DNA of 64,000 bases from DASZUK01 sp963844575 (GCA_963844575.1 CAWJOU010000005.1:2232001-2296000), one strand, 5' to 3'. Counted from the stretch's first letter, positions 15,619 to 23,474 are shown. The notes: generated by a model from the sequence alone, not told the origin. Numbers and translations: made by a program.

Positions 15619-16851
15619 TAGTGTCATGGAAGGTTGATCCACTGAGAAAGTGACCTCATGCGCCGATATTGACGGCAGAGCAGTAGCCGGCAAGCCGTTG
15701 AAGGATCTCCTCGGCGGTCTTGGTCCAGATGAACGGCCGGGGGTTCTCGTTCCAGGTGGCCGCCCAGCTCATGATGTCGTCGGCCAGCTCCTTGACGTTG
15801 CGGTGCGCAGACCGCTGGAGCTTCTTGGTCGTAAGGGCGGAGAACCACCGCTCGACCAGGTTCATCCATGACCCGTACGTCGGGGTGAAGTGGAAGTGGA
15901 ACCGGCGGTGACGCAACAGCCAGCGGTGGACGAGCGGGGTCTTGTGAGTCTGGAGGTTGTCCAAGATCACGTGGACGTCCAGCTCTTTTGGCGCCTGGCG
16001 GTCGACCTTGTTCAAGAAGGCGACGAAGTCGACGCTCTTGTGGGACTGGCGGATGTCGGTGATCACCGCCCCCGTCGCCACGTTGAGGGCAGCGAACAGG
16101 TCCAACGTGCCGTTGCGCTCATAGTCGTGGGTGGCCCGGGCCGGCGTGGTGGGCAGCATCGGCAGCGTCGGGGCCGTCCGATCGATGGCCTGGATCTGGG
16201 GCTTTTCGTCGATGGCGAAAACGGCGGCGGCCACCGGCGGGCTCATGTACAACCCGACCAGGTCACGGATCTTCTCGACCAGGTCGGGGTCGGGAGAGAC
16301 CTTGAAGGAGTCTTGGCGCCACGGTTTCAACCCGAAGGCCCGCCAGATCTCCCGCACCGTGGTGTGACTGATCCCGTGCTTCTTCGCCAGGCTCCTCGTC
16401 GACCAGTGGGTGGCGTCGTCGGGAGCGGTCTCGAGCGTCTCGACCACGACCGCCTCCACCAGGTCGTCGCCGATCCGGCGGGCCGCACCGGGACGAGGGG
16501 CGTCGGTCAGCCCGTCGAGACGATCGATAAAGAAGCGCTGGCGCCACTTGCCCACCGTCACCGGATGACAGCCCAGTTGGGCGGCAATCTCCTCCTGGGT
16601 GGCTTCCTCGGCCGCACAGGCCAGCACGATCTTCGACCGCAACGCCAAGGCCTGGGACGACGACTGGCGGCGGGCCCACCGTTCGAGGACCGAGCGCTCT
16701 TCCGCGCTCAGGTCGATCTCGACGGTCGGTCGTCCTCTGCGTGCCATGGCGTTCCTCCGATCTTGGCCTACAAGACCGCAGAACGCGCCCGGTGCGGGAG
16801 AAATTCCCCTCTACAGATAATTTCTCAGTGGATCAACCTTCCATGACACTA
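15619..16851 (-). mobile_element. IS630-family insertion sequence (copy 2, different subgroup)
   Basis: Perfect 29-bp inverted repeats starting GTGTCATGGAAGG (15621-15649 and 16821-16849) are flanked by TA duplications (15619-15620, 16850-16851). Identical ends indicate recent arrival. It lies 5 bp from the IS4 end. Confidence 0.92.
15656..16747 (-). CDS. IS630-family transposase
   Basis: 363 aa, uninterrupted. Two N-terminal HTH regions (TQEEIAAQLGCHPVTVGKWRQRF; SLAKKHGISHTTVREIWRAF) precede the DDE core: Asp in VFAIDEKPQIQA, Asp in VHVILDNLQTHKT and Glu in SWMNLVERWFSALTTK. Unlike copy 1 it needs no frameshift. Only the fold and family are shared with copy 1. Confidence 0.92.
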   Translation of the reverse strand: MARRGRPTVEIDLSAEERSVLERWARRQSSSQALALRSKIVLACAAEEATQEEIAAQLGCHPVTVGKWRQRFFIDRLDGLTDAPRPGAARRIGDDLVEAVVVETLETAPDDATHWSTRSLAKKHGISHTTVREIWRAFGLKPWRQDSFKVSPDPDLVEKIRDLVGLYMSPPVAAAVFAIDEKPQIQAIDRTAPTLPMLPTTPARATHDYERNGTLDLFAALNVATGAVITDIRQSHKSVDFVAFLNKVDRQAPKELDVHVILDNLQTHKTPLVHRWLLRHRRFHFHFTPTYGSWMNLVERWFSALTTKKLQRSAHRNVKELADDIMSWAATWNENPRPFIWTKTAEEILQRLAGYCSAVNIGA

Positions 16852-16861
16852 GAACGGAACT

Positions 16862-17110
16862 GTGAACCACAGGAGCGGTGCCCGACGTGGACTTGCCGGC
16901 GTCATAGCGGCTGGGCCGCTGCTCGTCGTCGTCGGCGTGCTTCTCGCCCTTCTCGGGGCGAGTCTCTGGGTACTGGCGGCCGCCTTAGGGCTTCAGCCAA
17001 AGCCCCTGCCTATCACCGCCATTGTCATCGTCCTGGTTGGCGGAGTTCTGGTGGTCTTCGGCGCTGTGCTGTGGGCCGTGCGGTGCATTACCCGGCGACA
17101 CGCGGCCTGA
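16862..17110 (+). CDS. Small two-helix membrane protein
   Basis: 82 aa from a GTG, 11 bp after the IS630 right end. Two membrane segments: GVIAAGPLLVVVGVLLALLGASLWVLAAALG and PITAIVIVLVGGVLVVFGAVLWAV, with basic ends. Its promoter may have been replaced by the IS. No family is recognised. Confidence 0.5.
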   Translation: MNHRSGARRGLAGVIAAGPLLVVVGVLLALLGASLWVLAAALGLQPKPLPITAIVIVLVGGVLVVFGAVLWAVRCITRRHAA

Positions 17111-17246
17111 CCGCCTGCTCGACGTGCTCAACGTGGAGGAGTAGGCGCTCAGCCCTCCAGGGGACCTCTCCAGTATCCGAAGTCCGGTCGCAGGCGGTGA
17201 GGGCGGGAGATCGAGCCTGAGAGGGCGATCCGTGGCCTGCTGGACC

Positions 17247-17606
17247 TCACAGTTCGTAGAGCCGGATGTAGTTCCCCACCCACCCGTCCTTTGCGAGCGT
17301 ACGGACCTGGTCGACCTTTGTGGTCAGCGATCCGAACGTTGCCGAGTCGAACGAGGCAGTGTCGGTGTCACAGCCCAGCGAACAGACGTCGCCTGGCACG
17401 AGCGTCAGCGTCAGCAGGTTGCTAGCCGCGCTGCCGCCCTTGCGCCAGACCTTGACCGTGTGAGTGCCAGGGGTGACGTGAAACCGAGCCGTAGTGCCCC
17501 GCCGTGCAACCCCGGCATTGACTCCGTCGATGAAGACGAGGAACGTCGAGACGAAGCCGATGAATCCAGGGCGTCGGCGCGTCACCTCGATCGTCGCCTG
17601 GGTCAC
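17247..17606 (-). CDS. Beta-rich hypothetical protein (PEGA-like)
   Basis: 119 aa: ATIEVTRRRPGFIGF, FLVFIDGVNAGVARRGTTARFHVTPGTHTVKVWRKGG, then LLTLTLVPGDVCSLGCDTD. The pattern of a value, its scaling and a PGxHxVxV strand is typical of small PEGA or DUF2846-like beta sandwiches. One CX3C pair is present. No signal peptide, so likely cytosolic. Role unknown. Confidence 0.55.
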   Translation of the reverse strand: MTQATIEVTRRRPGFIGFVSTFLVFIDGVNAGVARRGTTARFHVTPGTHTVKVWRKGGSAASNLLTLTLVPGDVCSLGCDTDTASFDSATFGSLTTKVDQVRTLAKDGWVGNYIRLYEL

Positions 17607-17646
17607 TTTGCGAACATCTCCCCATCGGCGTCACTGCCGCGTCGTA

Positions 17647-17676
17647 GCTGCGCGTCGTCTTGTGCCGGTAGTGCCG
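17647..17676 (+). repeat. 30-bp direct repeat, copy 1
   Basis: Matches 18726-18755 with one mismatch; the core reads GTCGTCTTGTGCCGGTAG. The two copies bracket the gene pair at 17804-18709. Confidence 0.8.
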
Positions 17677-17803
17677 GTCGAGTATCCCCGTACTGAGCAG
17701 GTCGGTGGGCCGGCAAAGCCCGGAGACGAGCCCTCAGGGGCCAATCTAGGGCTCCTGATTCGTACTACGGAAGTCCAGCTCGCAGAACGAACCGCCAGCT
17801 ACC

Positions 17804-18400
17804 TTGGTTCGGGTGACGGTCGTGTTGCCAGCGATCGAAGACGTGCCGTCGGTCGACGTGCGCCGTCTGCGCCGAGAACGGTCGCTGACGCCGGGCACTG
17901 AGCGCCGGCTCGGGTGGAGCGTCCGGGAGGGCGACACGACCACCATGACCGCCGTCGCCATCCGACCGGGCATCGACGGGTTCGACGTGATCGGCCTGTT
18001 CGGATCGCTGGAGAAGTTGGGCGCCTCCGTCGAGTACGCCGAGCCCGTGCAGTTCACGTTCGGCGGGATGACGTATGTCGTGTGCCCGAGCTGCGAGGCC
18101 CGCGTCGCCATCCTGGTCCTGACGACCAACGAGGTCCGCTGTCGTCAATGCGCCCGGTTGCCCTACCGCCTTGCCAGGCTCGGTCGGTTCGAGAGGGTGG
18201 CCCACCGCCGCGACGAAGCACTGGCTCGGCTTCACCCGCACCCGGCGACCGGCACCTGGCGCCGACCGAAGGGGATGCGCTGGCGCCGGTGGACAGCTCT
18301 CGTCGACGATTACCGGGCGGCCGACGCCGACGTGCTGAGCTTCATGACCGGGCAGGAGTGTCGCCCGGTCGGCGGCGTTGATCGGAACGTGCCCGCATGA
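17804..18400 (+). CDS. Zinc-ribbon hypothetical protein
   Basis: 198 aa in this frame; the true start may be GTG 17813, GTG 17822 or ATG 17945. The recognisable part is YVVCPSCEARVAILVLTTNEVRCRQCARLPY, a four-Cys zinc ribbon (CPSC...CRQC), followed by KGMRWRRWTALVDDYRAADADVL. It overlaps the next gene by four bases (ATGA). It resembles short zinc-ribbon genes found beside actinobacterial integrase genes; function unknown. Confidence 0.6.
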   Translation: MVRVTVVLPAIEDVPSVDVRRLRRERSLTPGTERRLGWSVREGDTTTMTAVAIRPGIDGFDVIGLFGSLEKLGASVEYAEPVQFTFGGMTYVVCPSCEARVAILVLTTNEVRCRQCARLPYRLARLGRFERVAHRRDEALARLHPHPATGTWRRPKGMRWRRWTALVDDYRAADADVLSFMTGQECRPVGGVDRNVPA

Positions 18401-18709
18401 TCGCCACCTGCCAGGCCGACGTCGAGCGGTGGCTGAAAGCCCGCGGCGTCGGACCGGCGGACTACCGCCGGGCTGTGGCCCGCGTCACCTGGCGCAACAC
18501 CCCCAGCAGCGCGAGCCCGCGGCGAGACGATCCGCCTGGAGCCGGCACCACTACCGCCCGAGCTGGCCGACCTCGCCGCCGAGCCGGACACCAGCCGGAC
18601 GCTCATCGACGCCGAGATGGCGAAGGCGCAGGCCGACGCCGAGGTGGTCGAGCGGATGCTGGCGGAGCAGCGAGCCCAGCGCCAGAGCGGTCGCTCGACC
18701 TCGAAGTAG
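18397..18709 (+). pseudogene. Frameshifted small gene coupled to the zinc-ribbon gene
   Basis: The first frame reads MIATCQADVERWLKARGVGP and ADYRRAVARVTWRNTP, then turns random. The next frame supplies a protein-like end: ETIRLEPAPLPPELADLAA, then LIDAEMAKAQADAEVVERML and AEQRAQRQSGRSTSK with a stop at 18707-18709. The switch falls at or after the C5 run at 18500-18504; removing one base joins them. So a ~104-residue protein has been frameshifted, or the C run is miscounted. Confidence 0.55.
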
Positions 18710-18725
18710 CCGGCGGCCCCCGGCG

Positions 18726-18755
18726 GCTGCGTGTCGTCTTGTGCCGGTAGTGCCG
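18726..18755 (+). repeat. 30-bp direct repeat, copy 2
   Basis: One mismatch to 17647-17676. It lies 4 bp beyond the 3' end of the integrase gene. It could be an integrase arm-type site, a recombination scar or a regulatory repeat; the sequence does not decide. Confidence 0.8.
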
Positions 18756-18759
18756 ACCC

Positions 18760-19728
18760 TCAGAGCTGGTCGCCCAACGACATTCGGCGGTGGGCATCTC
18801 GGGCTCGCTCGTCGGCCGCCGACGCGGCGTACCGCTGGAGCATCTGCCGGGACCGCCAACCGGCGAGCCGCATGAGGTCGCCTTCCTGGCCGCCCTGAGC
18901 GAGCCACTGGTGGGCGAAGGAGTGCCGGAGCTGGTGGGGGTGAATCTGCCCGAGCCCGGCCTCCTCACCGCGTCGGCGGACCATCTGGAGGATTCCTGAG
19001 TCCGAGAGCCGTCCCTTCTTGCCCAGCCAGAGCCAGGGGAGTGCGGCGTCGGCCTTGGGGCGCTTGGAGCGCTCCCTGACGTACCGATCCAGGGCCTGAC
19101 CAGTGCGGGCGCCGAAGGGACATGCCCGCGGGCGACTGCCCTTGCCCACCACGTAGGCGACGTCCTGATCGAAGTCGAGGTCGCTCTCCTTCAGGCCGGC
19201 CATCTCGCCCCGGCGCATCCCCGAGTCGATAAAGAGCCGGAGGATGGCCGAATCCCGCCGGCTGACGAAGTCCGGGCCGTCGGTGACCTTCAGGAGGGCG
19301 CCGAGCTGGTCGGCGTCGAGCACCGGGACCGGCACCTCGGGGACGGCCGGCGGCTTCATGTTCTCCATCGGGTGCCGGGTGATCTCGCGCTCTTCGACCA
19401 GGAAGGTGAAGAACAGGCGTAGGCACTTGTACCTGGTCTGGACGGTCGCCGGTTTGTGGGCCTCGGCGAAGTCGGCGAGGAACGTCTCGACGTGCTCTCG
19501 CGTGACGAGGGCCGGGTCCAGCGGCATCCCGTGGTCGGCGAAGTAGTCGACCATCTGGCCGACCGACATGAGGTACTGGTCCCTGGTGGAGGCCGAACGG
19601 TTCAGCGCTCGAAGTGAGCGGTCGAAGGACCGCATCCACTGGCCGATCTGGCTGTCCCTGGGGGCCAGACGAGGCGGTAGGGAGGTTGCGGGGCGATGGG
19701 TCGGCTGCAAGACTGGCTCGCTGGTCAC
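18760..19728 (-). CDS. Tyrosine recombinase (integrase of the tRNA-Val element)
   Basis: 322 aa, XerC/D-like. The N-terminal SAM-like core-binding domain spans residues 30-115. The catalytic domain has Arg172/173 (GMRRGE), Lys196 (GKGSRP), His265 and Arg268 (HPHQLRHSF), Trp291 (LAGWRS) and Tyr300 (RYAASAADERA), so it is complete. It is transcribed leftward, and its start lies 88 bp from the intact tRNA, the usual place for a tRNA-targeting integrase. The excision partner (Xis) is not obvious. Confidence 0.9.
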   Translation of the reverse strand: MTSEPVLQPTHRPATSLPPRLAPRDSQIGQWMRSFDRSLRALNRSASTRDQYLMSVGQMVDYFADHGMPLDPALVTREHVETFLADFAEAHKPATVQTRYKCLRLFFTFLVEEREITRHPMENMKPPAVPEVPVPVLDADQLGALLKVTDGPDFVSRRDSAILRLFIDSGMRRGEMAGLKESDLDFDQDVAYVVGKGSRPRACPFGARTGQALDRYVRERSKRPKADAALPWLWLGKKGRLSDSGILQMVRRRGEEAGLGQIHPHQLRHSFAHQWLAQGGQEGDLMRLAGWRSRQMLQRYAASAADERARDAHRRMSLGDQL

Positions 19729-19816
19729 CAGACAAGGTTATGCCCTGTACGAGCGGTATGCACGGACCGAGCCGAGGACCAGCGAAGCAAAAGAGCAGTT
19801 CAGAGGTAGAAAAGTA

Positions 19817-19893
19817 GGGCGCTTAGCTCAGCTGGTTAGAGCGCAGCCTTCACACGGCTGAGGTCATGGGTTCGAGTCCCGTAGCGCCCACCA
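19817..19893 (+). tRNA. tRNA-Val(CAC)
   Basis: 77 nt including an encoded CCA. Acceptor GGGCGCT/AGCGCCC, D arm GCTC...GAGC, anticodon stem CAGCC/GGCTG with loop TTCACAC (anticodon CAC, codon GTG), and T arm ATGGG-TTCGAGT-CCCGT. The first 40 nt form the right attachment site, so the 5' half and its promoter now come from the integrated element. Confidence 0.93.
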
Positions 19894-21397
19894 AAGAGGA
19901 CGGTGCGCGAACCGCACCTTCCCCCTCCGGTTCCCCCAACCGTTCCCCCAGCGTAGGGAGCCGGAAGATCGGCTGGATGGCGTGCCGGCTGTCCACCCTG
20001 ATCTCGTGCACGAGGGCCTGCAGGAGTGCCTTCACGGCTGCCGGAGAGCCGTTGGCGACGGCGTCGGCGACCAGGTCCCGTAGTGCCGTCAGGTCGTCTT
20101 CGGTGGGCGTCACGACGGCCTCCGCATCGGTGGTGTCGGCCAGCTCTTGGCGACGAACCCGCAGCGCGTCGGCCTGCGTGCCGAGCGCCTTCAGTCGCTT
20201 GCCGCAGACCGACTCGGGCATCGAACCGGACTCGAAGGCCCGGAGGTAGCGGTCGATGCCGGCCTCGGCCTTGTGCAGCTCGACGTCGACGGCAACCAGT
20301 TGGGCATCCCGCCGATCGCCGTCGGCACCCGCACGTCCTCTTGCCTCAGCGGCCGCCCGGGCGAACAGGTCGGTGTCGCTGAACGTCGTGACCAGCGCGG
20401 CGACGATGGCGTCGTCCAAGGCACCGGCCGGCAACCGGTCGGCCCCGCAGGTGTCGGTGCCGTAGCGCTGTCGTCCGGCGCAGGTGTAGTAGCGGTAGGT
20501 GGCGTTGCGTCCACGGGCGGCCGTTCCGGTGAAATGGCGCCGGCAGTGGCCACAGACGACGAGACCGGTGAGTAAATAGTCCGATCCGTTGGCTGCCCGC
20601 TTGGCCACGTCCTCGCCCCGTTCAACGAGCAATGCCTGCGCGCCGTCGAACAACGACTCGGGAACAAGCGGCCGGTGCTCGCCCTTCGTCCAGACGTCGC
20701 GGAAGTGGACGAACCCGAGGTAGGTGCGGTTACGGAGCATGGTGAGGATCGCCTTGTAGGACCAGGGCTTGCCGGCACGGGTTCGTAGGCCCGAGGCGTT
20801 CAGCCGGTTGGCGATGGCGTGGGAGCCGAGCCGCTTGTGCACGTACAGGTCGAAGACCAGCTCGACCAACGGCGCTTCGTCCTCATCCACCGAAAGACGG
20901 CCCTCGCCCTTCACCACCCGGTAGCCGAAGGGCTCGTGACCCCCGCACCAGTTGCCCTGGGCGGCCTTGCGCTCCATGCCGGCGATGACCCGGTCGATGA
21001 TGGTCGCCCGCTCGAACTCGGCGAAGACGCCGAGCATCTGGACCATCATCCGACCGGCCGGGCTGGCCGTGTCGAACGGCTCGGTGGCCGACCGGAAGGC
21101 CACGCCGGCCATGTCCAGATCCTCGAGCACCTGGGCCAGCCCTCGGACCGACCGCGACAGCCGATCGACCCGGTAGACGAGGAGCAGGTCGAACCGACCG
21201 GCCGCCGCAGCCGCCAGGGCCTTCCCCAGTCCCGGCCGTTCGAGCTTGGCTCCGGAGATCTGGTCGGTGAAGCTGGCCACCAGCTCCCAGTCCTCCTGGC
21301 TCTTCACGTAGGAGGCCAGCCGGTCGGACTGGGCGCCGAGCGAGTACGGCTGGTTGACCTCGTCGGTCGAGATGCGGGTGTAGGTGGCTACTCGCAT
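19850..21397 (-). CDS. Large serine recombinase
   Basis: 515 aa from the ATG at 21397, which has a strong SD (GGAGGG). The N-terminal resolvase domain has catalytic Ser10 (YTRIST) and later LLLVYRVDRLSRS and MLGVFAEFERATIIDRV. The recombinase domain covers GYRVVKGEGRL to TMLRNRTYLGFVHF. The zinc ribbon is VVCGHCRRHF...YYTCAGRQ...TCGADRLP, with a coiled-coil region after it. The last 13 residues (VGATGLEPMTSAV) are antisense translation of the tRNA-Val 3' half, so the gene runs into the tRNA from the opposite side. A second element or remnant therefore abuts the tRNA. The longer start at 21505 lacks an SD. Confidence 0.9.
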   Translation of the reverse strand: MRVATYTRISTDEVNQPYSLGAQSDRLASYVKSQEDWELVASFTDQISGAKLERPGLGKALAAAAAGRFDLLLVYRVDRLSRSVRGLAQVLEDLDMAGVAFRSATEPFDTASPAGRMMVQMLGVFAEFERATIIDRVIAGMERKAAQGNWCGGHEPFGYRVVKGEGRLSVDEDEAPLVELVFDLYVHKRLGSHAIANRLNASGLRTRAGKPWSYKAILTMLRNRTYLGFVHFRDVWTKGEHRPLVPESLFDGAQALLVERGEDVAKRAANGSDYLLTGLVVCGHCRRHFTGTAARGRNATYRYYTCAGRQRYGTDTCGADRLPAGALDDAIVAALVTTFSDTDLFARAAAEARGRAGADGDRRDAQLVAVDVELHKAEAGIDRYLRAFESGSMPESVCGKRLKALGTQADALRVRRQELADTTDAEAVVTPTEDDLTALRDLVADAVANGSPAAVKALLQALVHEIRVDSRHAIQPIFRLPTLGERLGEPEGEGAVRAPSSLVGATGLEPMTSAV

Positions 21398-21440
21398 ACC
21401 GGGTCCTCCCTCCGGTCGACGCGACCGGTGGCCCCGGCCA

Positions 21441-21692
21441 CTATGCCCCAGGCGTCTTGGCGGGGTCGCCGTCGTCGACCACAGCCGGACGGTCCGCGAT
21501 CCCACGGACCGCCAACCGGGCCGCCAGTAGCTCGGCCAACGCCACGACCGCCTGCGCCTCCTCGGCCGCGGAGATCGCCACCCGCTCGGGTGCCAGCAGC
21601 ACCAAGTTCTCGTCCGGTGGTCGACCGGGCCGGTGCCGTTCGGCCGGCCGGACGGGTCGCGATCCCCGGACGGGCGGTGGCCGCCGCCTCAT
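21441..21692 (-). CDS. Small protein encoded upstream of the serine recombinase
   Basis: 83 aa from the ATG at 21692. A basic Pro-rich start (RRRPPPVRGSRPVRP) is followed by one helix, AISAAEEAQAVVALAELLAARLAVRG, and a short acidic tail. It is on the same strand as the recombinase with 43 bp between them, so probably co-transcribed. Similar short ORFs sit before serine recombinases in related elements, but I cannot name a function. Confidence 0.5.
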   Translation of the reverse strand: MRRRPPPVRGSRPVRPAERHRPGRPPDENLVLLAPERVAISAAEEAQAVVALAELLAARLAVRGIADRPAVVDDGDPAKTPGA

Positions 21693-21749
21693 CAGCTCTG
21701 CTCCCCACGGTGGCGCATGGGTGACGCTCCTCGACTCGGCCCCTACCAA

Positions 21750-22155
21750 TCAACTGCCGGGCCAACTGGGCGTTCCCCCAAAAATCCTCCGGATTTTCCC
21801 GCAGTCCGAGCCGTGCCGCCGGCACCGTCCACCCGGAGCGCTTACCGCGATGAGCCGTTGAGTGACCGATCACTGGGTGCCAGAGGTTGCTCGTTTCGGG
21901 TGCTGATCGAACTGGATCGACGGATCGTCGAACCGTCTGGTTCAAGGGTCGTGCAGAGGCTTCAGTCGTCGTTGGGGAGGCGTCCGTCAGCTTGCGACTC
22001 TTCAGTCTCATTAGGACAGCACACCCTATGCACCAGGTGCCAAGAATTCTGTTCTTTTCCCGCCCCGATGGCCCGAATCGACCATCTCGGAGGGGTCGCA
22101 CTGGTCGTCGGGCCCGGCGGTGGGGGAACGGACTGGGGAACCACCAGCGCCGCCC
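21750..22155. other. Stretch without a supported gene
   Basis: Moderately lower GC than the core. Open frames exist on both strands but none looks conserved. TGACCGATCACTGG (21862-21875) contains a small dyad. It may contain the promoter of the recombinase operon. No copy of the tRNA 3' half is visible here. Confidence 0.4.
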
Positions 22156-22569
22156 TCAGCGCGGCCGAGCCTCCGGAGCAAGAGGGTCGTCACCCCGCGG
22201 GTGGACCTCCCAGCCTCCCCAGCGGTCCGGTTCGACGTCGACGCTGTAGGCGCAGTTGCCGTCGACCACGACCTCGACGCCGAGGACCGCCCCGAGGTCG
22301 GGGTCACCGGGTGTGCCGTTGTGGGCGTAGAGGCTGACGTTGGTGCGGTTCTGACCGGGACGGGCTGGCAGGCTCACCACCACTTCGGCCCGGTAGGTCT
22401 GGCGCTGCAACACGATGCACTCCCGGCCCCAGTCGTCCACGATGACCAACCGAGGCACGTGCAAGGTCCCATCTGCGCCGAACAGCCCCCGCAACCAGGC
22501 CACGAAGGCGGCGTCGGACGTAGGGTCGAGCGGAGAGGCACCTTCATCAGTGGACGGACCTGTGGCCAC
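22156..22569 (-). CDS. Hypothetical protein
   Basis: 137 aa. I prefer the GTG at 22569 because AGGAGG lies at the right distance; the GTG at 22575 is too close to it. A helical start (SDAAFVAWLRGLFGADG) is followed by strands (RLVIVDDWGRECIVLQRQ, YRAEVVVSLPARP, VSLYAHNG, VLGVEVVVDGNCAYSVDVEPDRWGGWEVHP). It looks like a beta-rich single-domain protein; I do not recognise the family. It is divergent from the XRE regulator across a short AT-rich promoter region. Confidence 0.55.
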   Translation of the reverse strand: MATGPSTDEGASPLDPTSDAAFVAWLRGLFGADGTLHVPRLVIVDDWGRECIVLQRQTYRAEVVVSLPARPGQNRTNVSLYAHNGTPGDPDLGAVLGVEVVVDGNCAYSVDVEPDRWGGWEVHPRGDDPLAPEARPR

Positions 22570-22575
22570 GATCAC

Positions 22576-22678
22576 CCCTCCTTCTGGTAGTTCGTCCCCC
22601 TGCTCTGGTCAGAGTAAGACAACATCTTGAAAATTACAAGAACTATTCTATATCGCAGGGCGCAAGTTCCCGACTGGA
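22576..22678. promoter_or_regulatory. Divergent AT-rich promoter region with a dyad
   Basis: CTTG-AAAATTA-CAAG (22626-22640) is an inverted repeat next to TATTCT (22644-22649), a plausible -10 for the XRE gene. It is the obvious binding site for the encoded XRE protein and could control both divergent genes. Confidence 0.5.
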
Positions 22679-22939
22679 ATGGGCGTCGACATGCCGACGT
22701 CCGATCCGCACCCCGTGGCCGACGAGCTGGGCCACCGCATCCAGGTGCGTCGGGTACAGCTCCGCATGTCCCGCCAGCAGCTGGCGGCGACCAGTGGCCT
22801 GCACCCGACGTACATCGGGGACATCGAAGGCGGGCACCGGAATCTGACGCTGCTCACGATCCTCCGGCTGGCCAAGGCGCTGGAGGTACGGCCGGGGGAG
22901 TTGCTGGACGGCTTGGAGTCCTACGACCTCGACGGCTGA
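22679..22939 (+). CDS. XRE-family HTH regulator
   Basis: 86 aa. ELGHRIQVRRVQLRMSRQQLAATSGLHPTYIGDIEGGHRNLTLLTILRLAKALEVRPGELL is a complete Cro/C1-type HTH domain. It starts at the ATG at 22679, with a second ATG at 22691. It lies between the recombinase module and the AT-rich TIR cassette, reads toward that cassette and is the natural candidate to control it, although 148 bp with another dyad separate them. Confidence 0.8.
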   Translation: MGVDMPTSDPHPVADELGHRIQVRRVQLRMSRQQLAATSGLHPTYIGDIEGGHRNLTLLTILRLAKALEVRPGELLDGLESYDLDG

Positions 22940-23017
22940 CGGACAAGGAACCGGGGGAAGGGGGGTATTGCTTACAGTGGGGCGTCATTAGTCAGCGTCC
23001 AAATTGTCCGGGAAAAG

Positions 23018-23032
23018 TTTATTTGAAATAAA
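23018..23032. promoter_or_regulatory. AT-rich dyad upstream of the TIR cassette
   Basis: TTTATT-TGA-AATAAA is an inverted repeat 55 bp before the first TIR start codon. It marks the point where base composition drops from the chromosomal level. It could be an operator or the foot of a short terminator for the XRE gene. Confidence 0.4.
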
Positions 23033-23087
23033 GACAAGACCAAGATCCGGCCAACACGCCGTATCCAGATAACTTCTAGGAGACTTG

Positions 23088-23468
23088 ATGGCACCGAGAG
23101 CCTTTATCTCGTTTGAAATGGAGGACAAGTGGGCTCGGGATTTTCTCGTCCAGCACGCTCACGACAAGCGGAACGATATCGAATTCGTAGATTACTCGGT
23201 CCAAGATCCCTTTGACTCATCATGGAAGACTAAGTGTAAGGAACGCATCGCCCGTACTAAAGGGACGATTGTTTTGATTGGTAAAACGACCTCTGGATCA
23301 TCGGCCGTCGCTTGGGAGGTAGGAGAGACGATCCGCCAGGGTCACTCTGTATTCGGAATTCAGATCTACAAGGACGAGACTTATTCGATTCCGACGGGGC
23401 TCCCTGCGACTAATGTGATCCGATGGAACTTTGACCAGATCATGAAGTGGCTCGCAACCTGGAATTGA
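23088..23468 (+). CDS. ThsB-like TIR-domain protein (MTH538/DUF1863 type)
   Basis: 126 aa from the ATG at 23088 with AGGAG before it. The whole protein is one flavodoxin-like TIR fold: strand RAFISFEMEDKWARDFL, FVDYSVQDPFDSSWK, GTIVLIGKTTSGSSAVAWEVGETI and VFGIQIYKD. Trp76-Glu77 is where TIR NADases and cyclases keep the catalytic Glu. This is the pattern of Thoeris ThsB, which makes a cADPR-type signal on phage infection (known for the family). No ThsA (SIR2-SLOG or macro) gene is adjacent, so if this is Thoeris-like the effector is different. GC is far below the core genes, a sign of transfer. Confidence 0.75.
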   Translation: MAPRAFISFEMEDKWARDFLVQHAHDKRNDIEFVDYSVQDPFDSSWKTKCKERIARTKGTIVLIGKTTSGSSAVAWEVGETIRQGHSVFGIQIYKDETYSIPTGLPATNVIRWNFDQIMKWLATWN

Positions 23469-23474
23469 GAACAG

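Larger units (their letters stand above)
2992..19856. mobile_element. Integrated element in tRNA-Val(CAC), ~16.8 kb
   Basis: The element is bounded by identical 40-bp copies of the 5' half of tRNA-Val (2992-3031 and 19817-19856). The tyrosine integrase gene (18760-19728) abuts the right copy. The content fits an integrative plasmid-like element: a rep-like gene with iterons, an operon of unknown genes and five insertion sequences plus a remnant. No relaxase, FtsK/TraB-type translocase or T4SS gene is seen, so self-transfer is unlikely. Confidence 0.8.

Noticed and set aside
19850..19893. A conserved protein tail GATGLEPMTSAV
   Set aside because: It is the translated complement of the tRNA-Val, not a protein domain; the recombinase simply reads into the tRNA.
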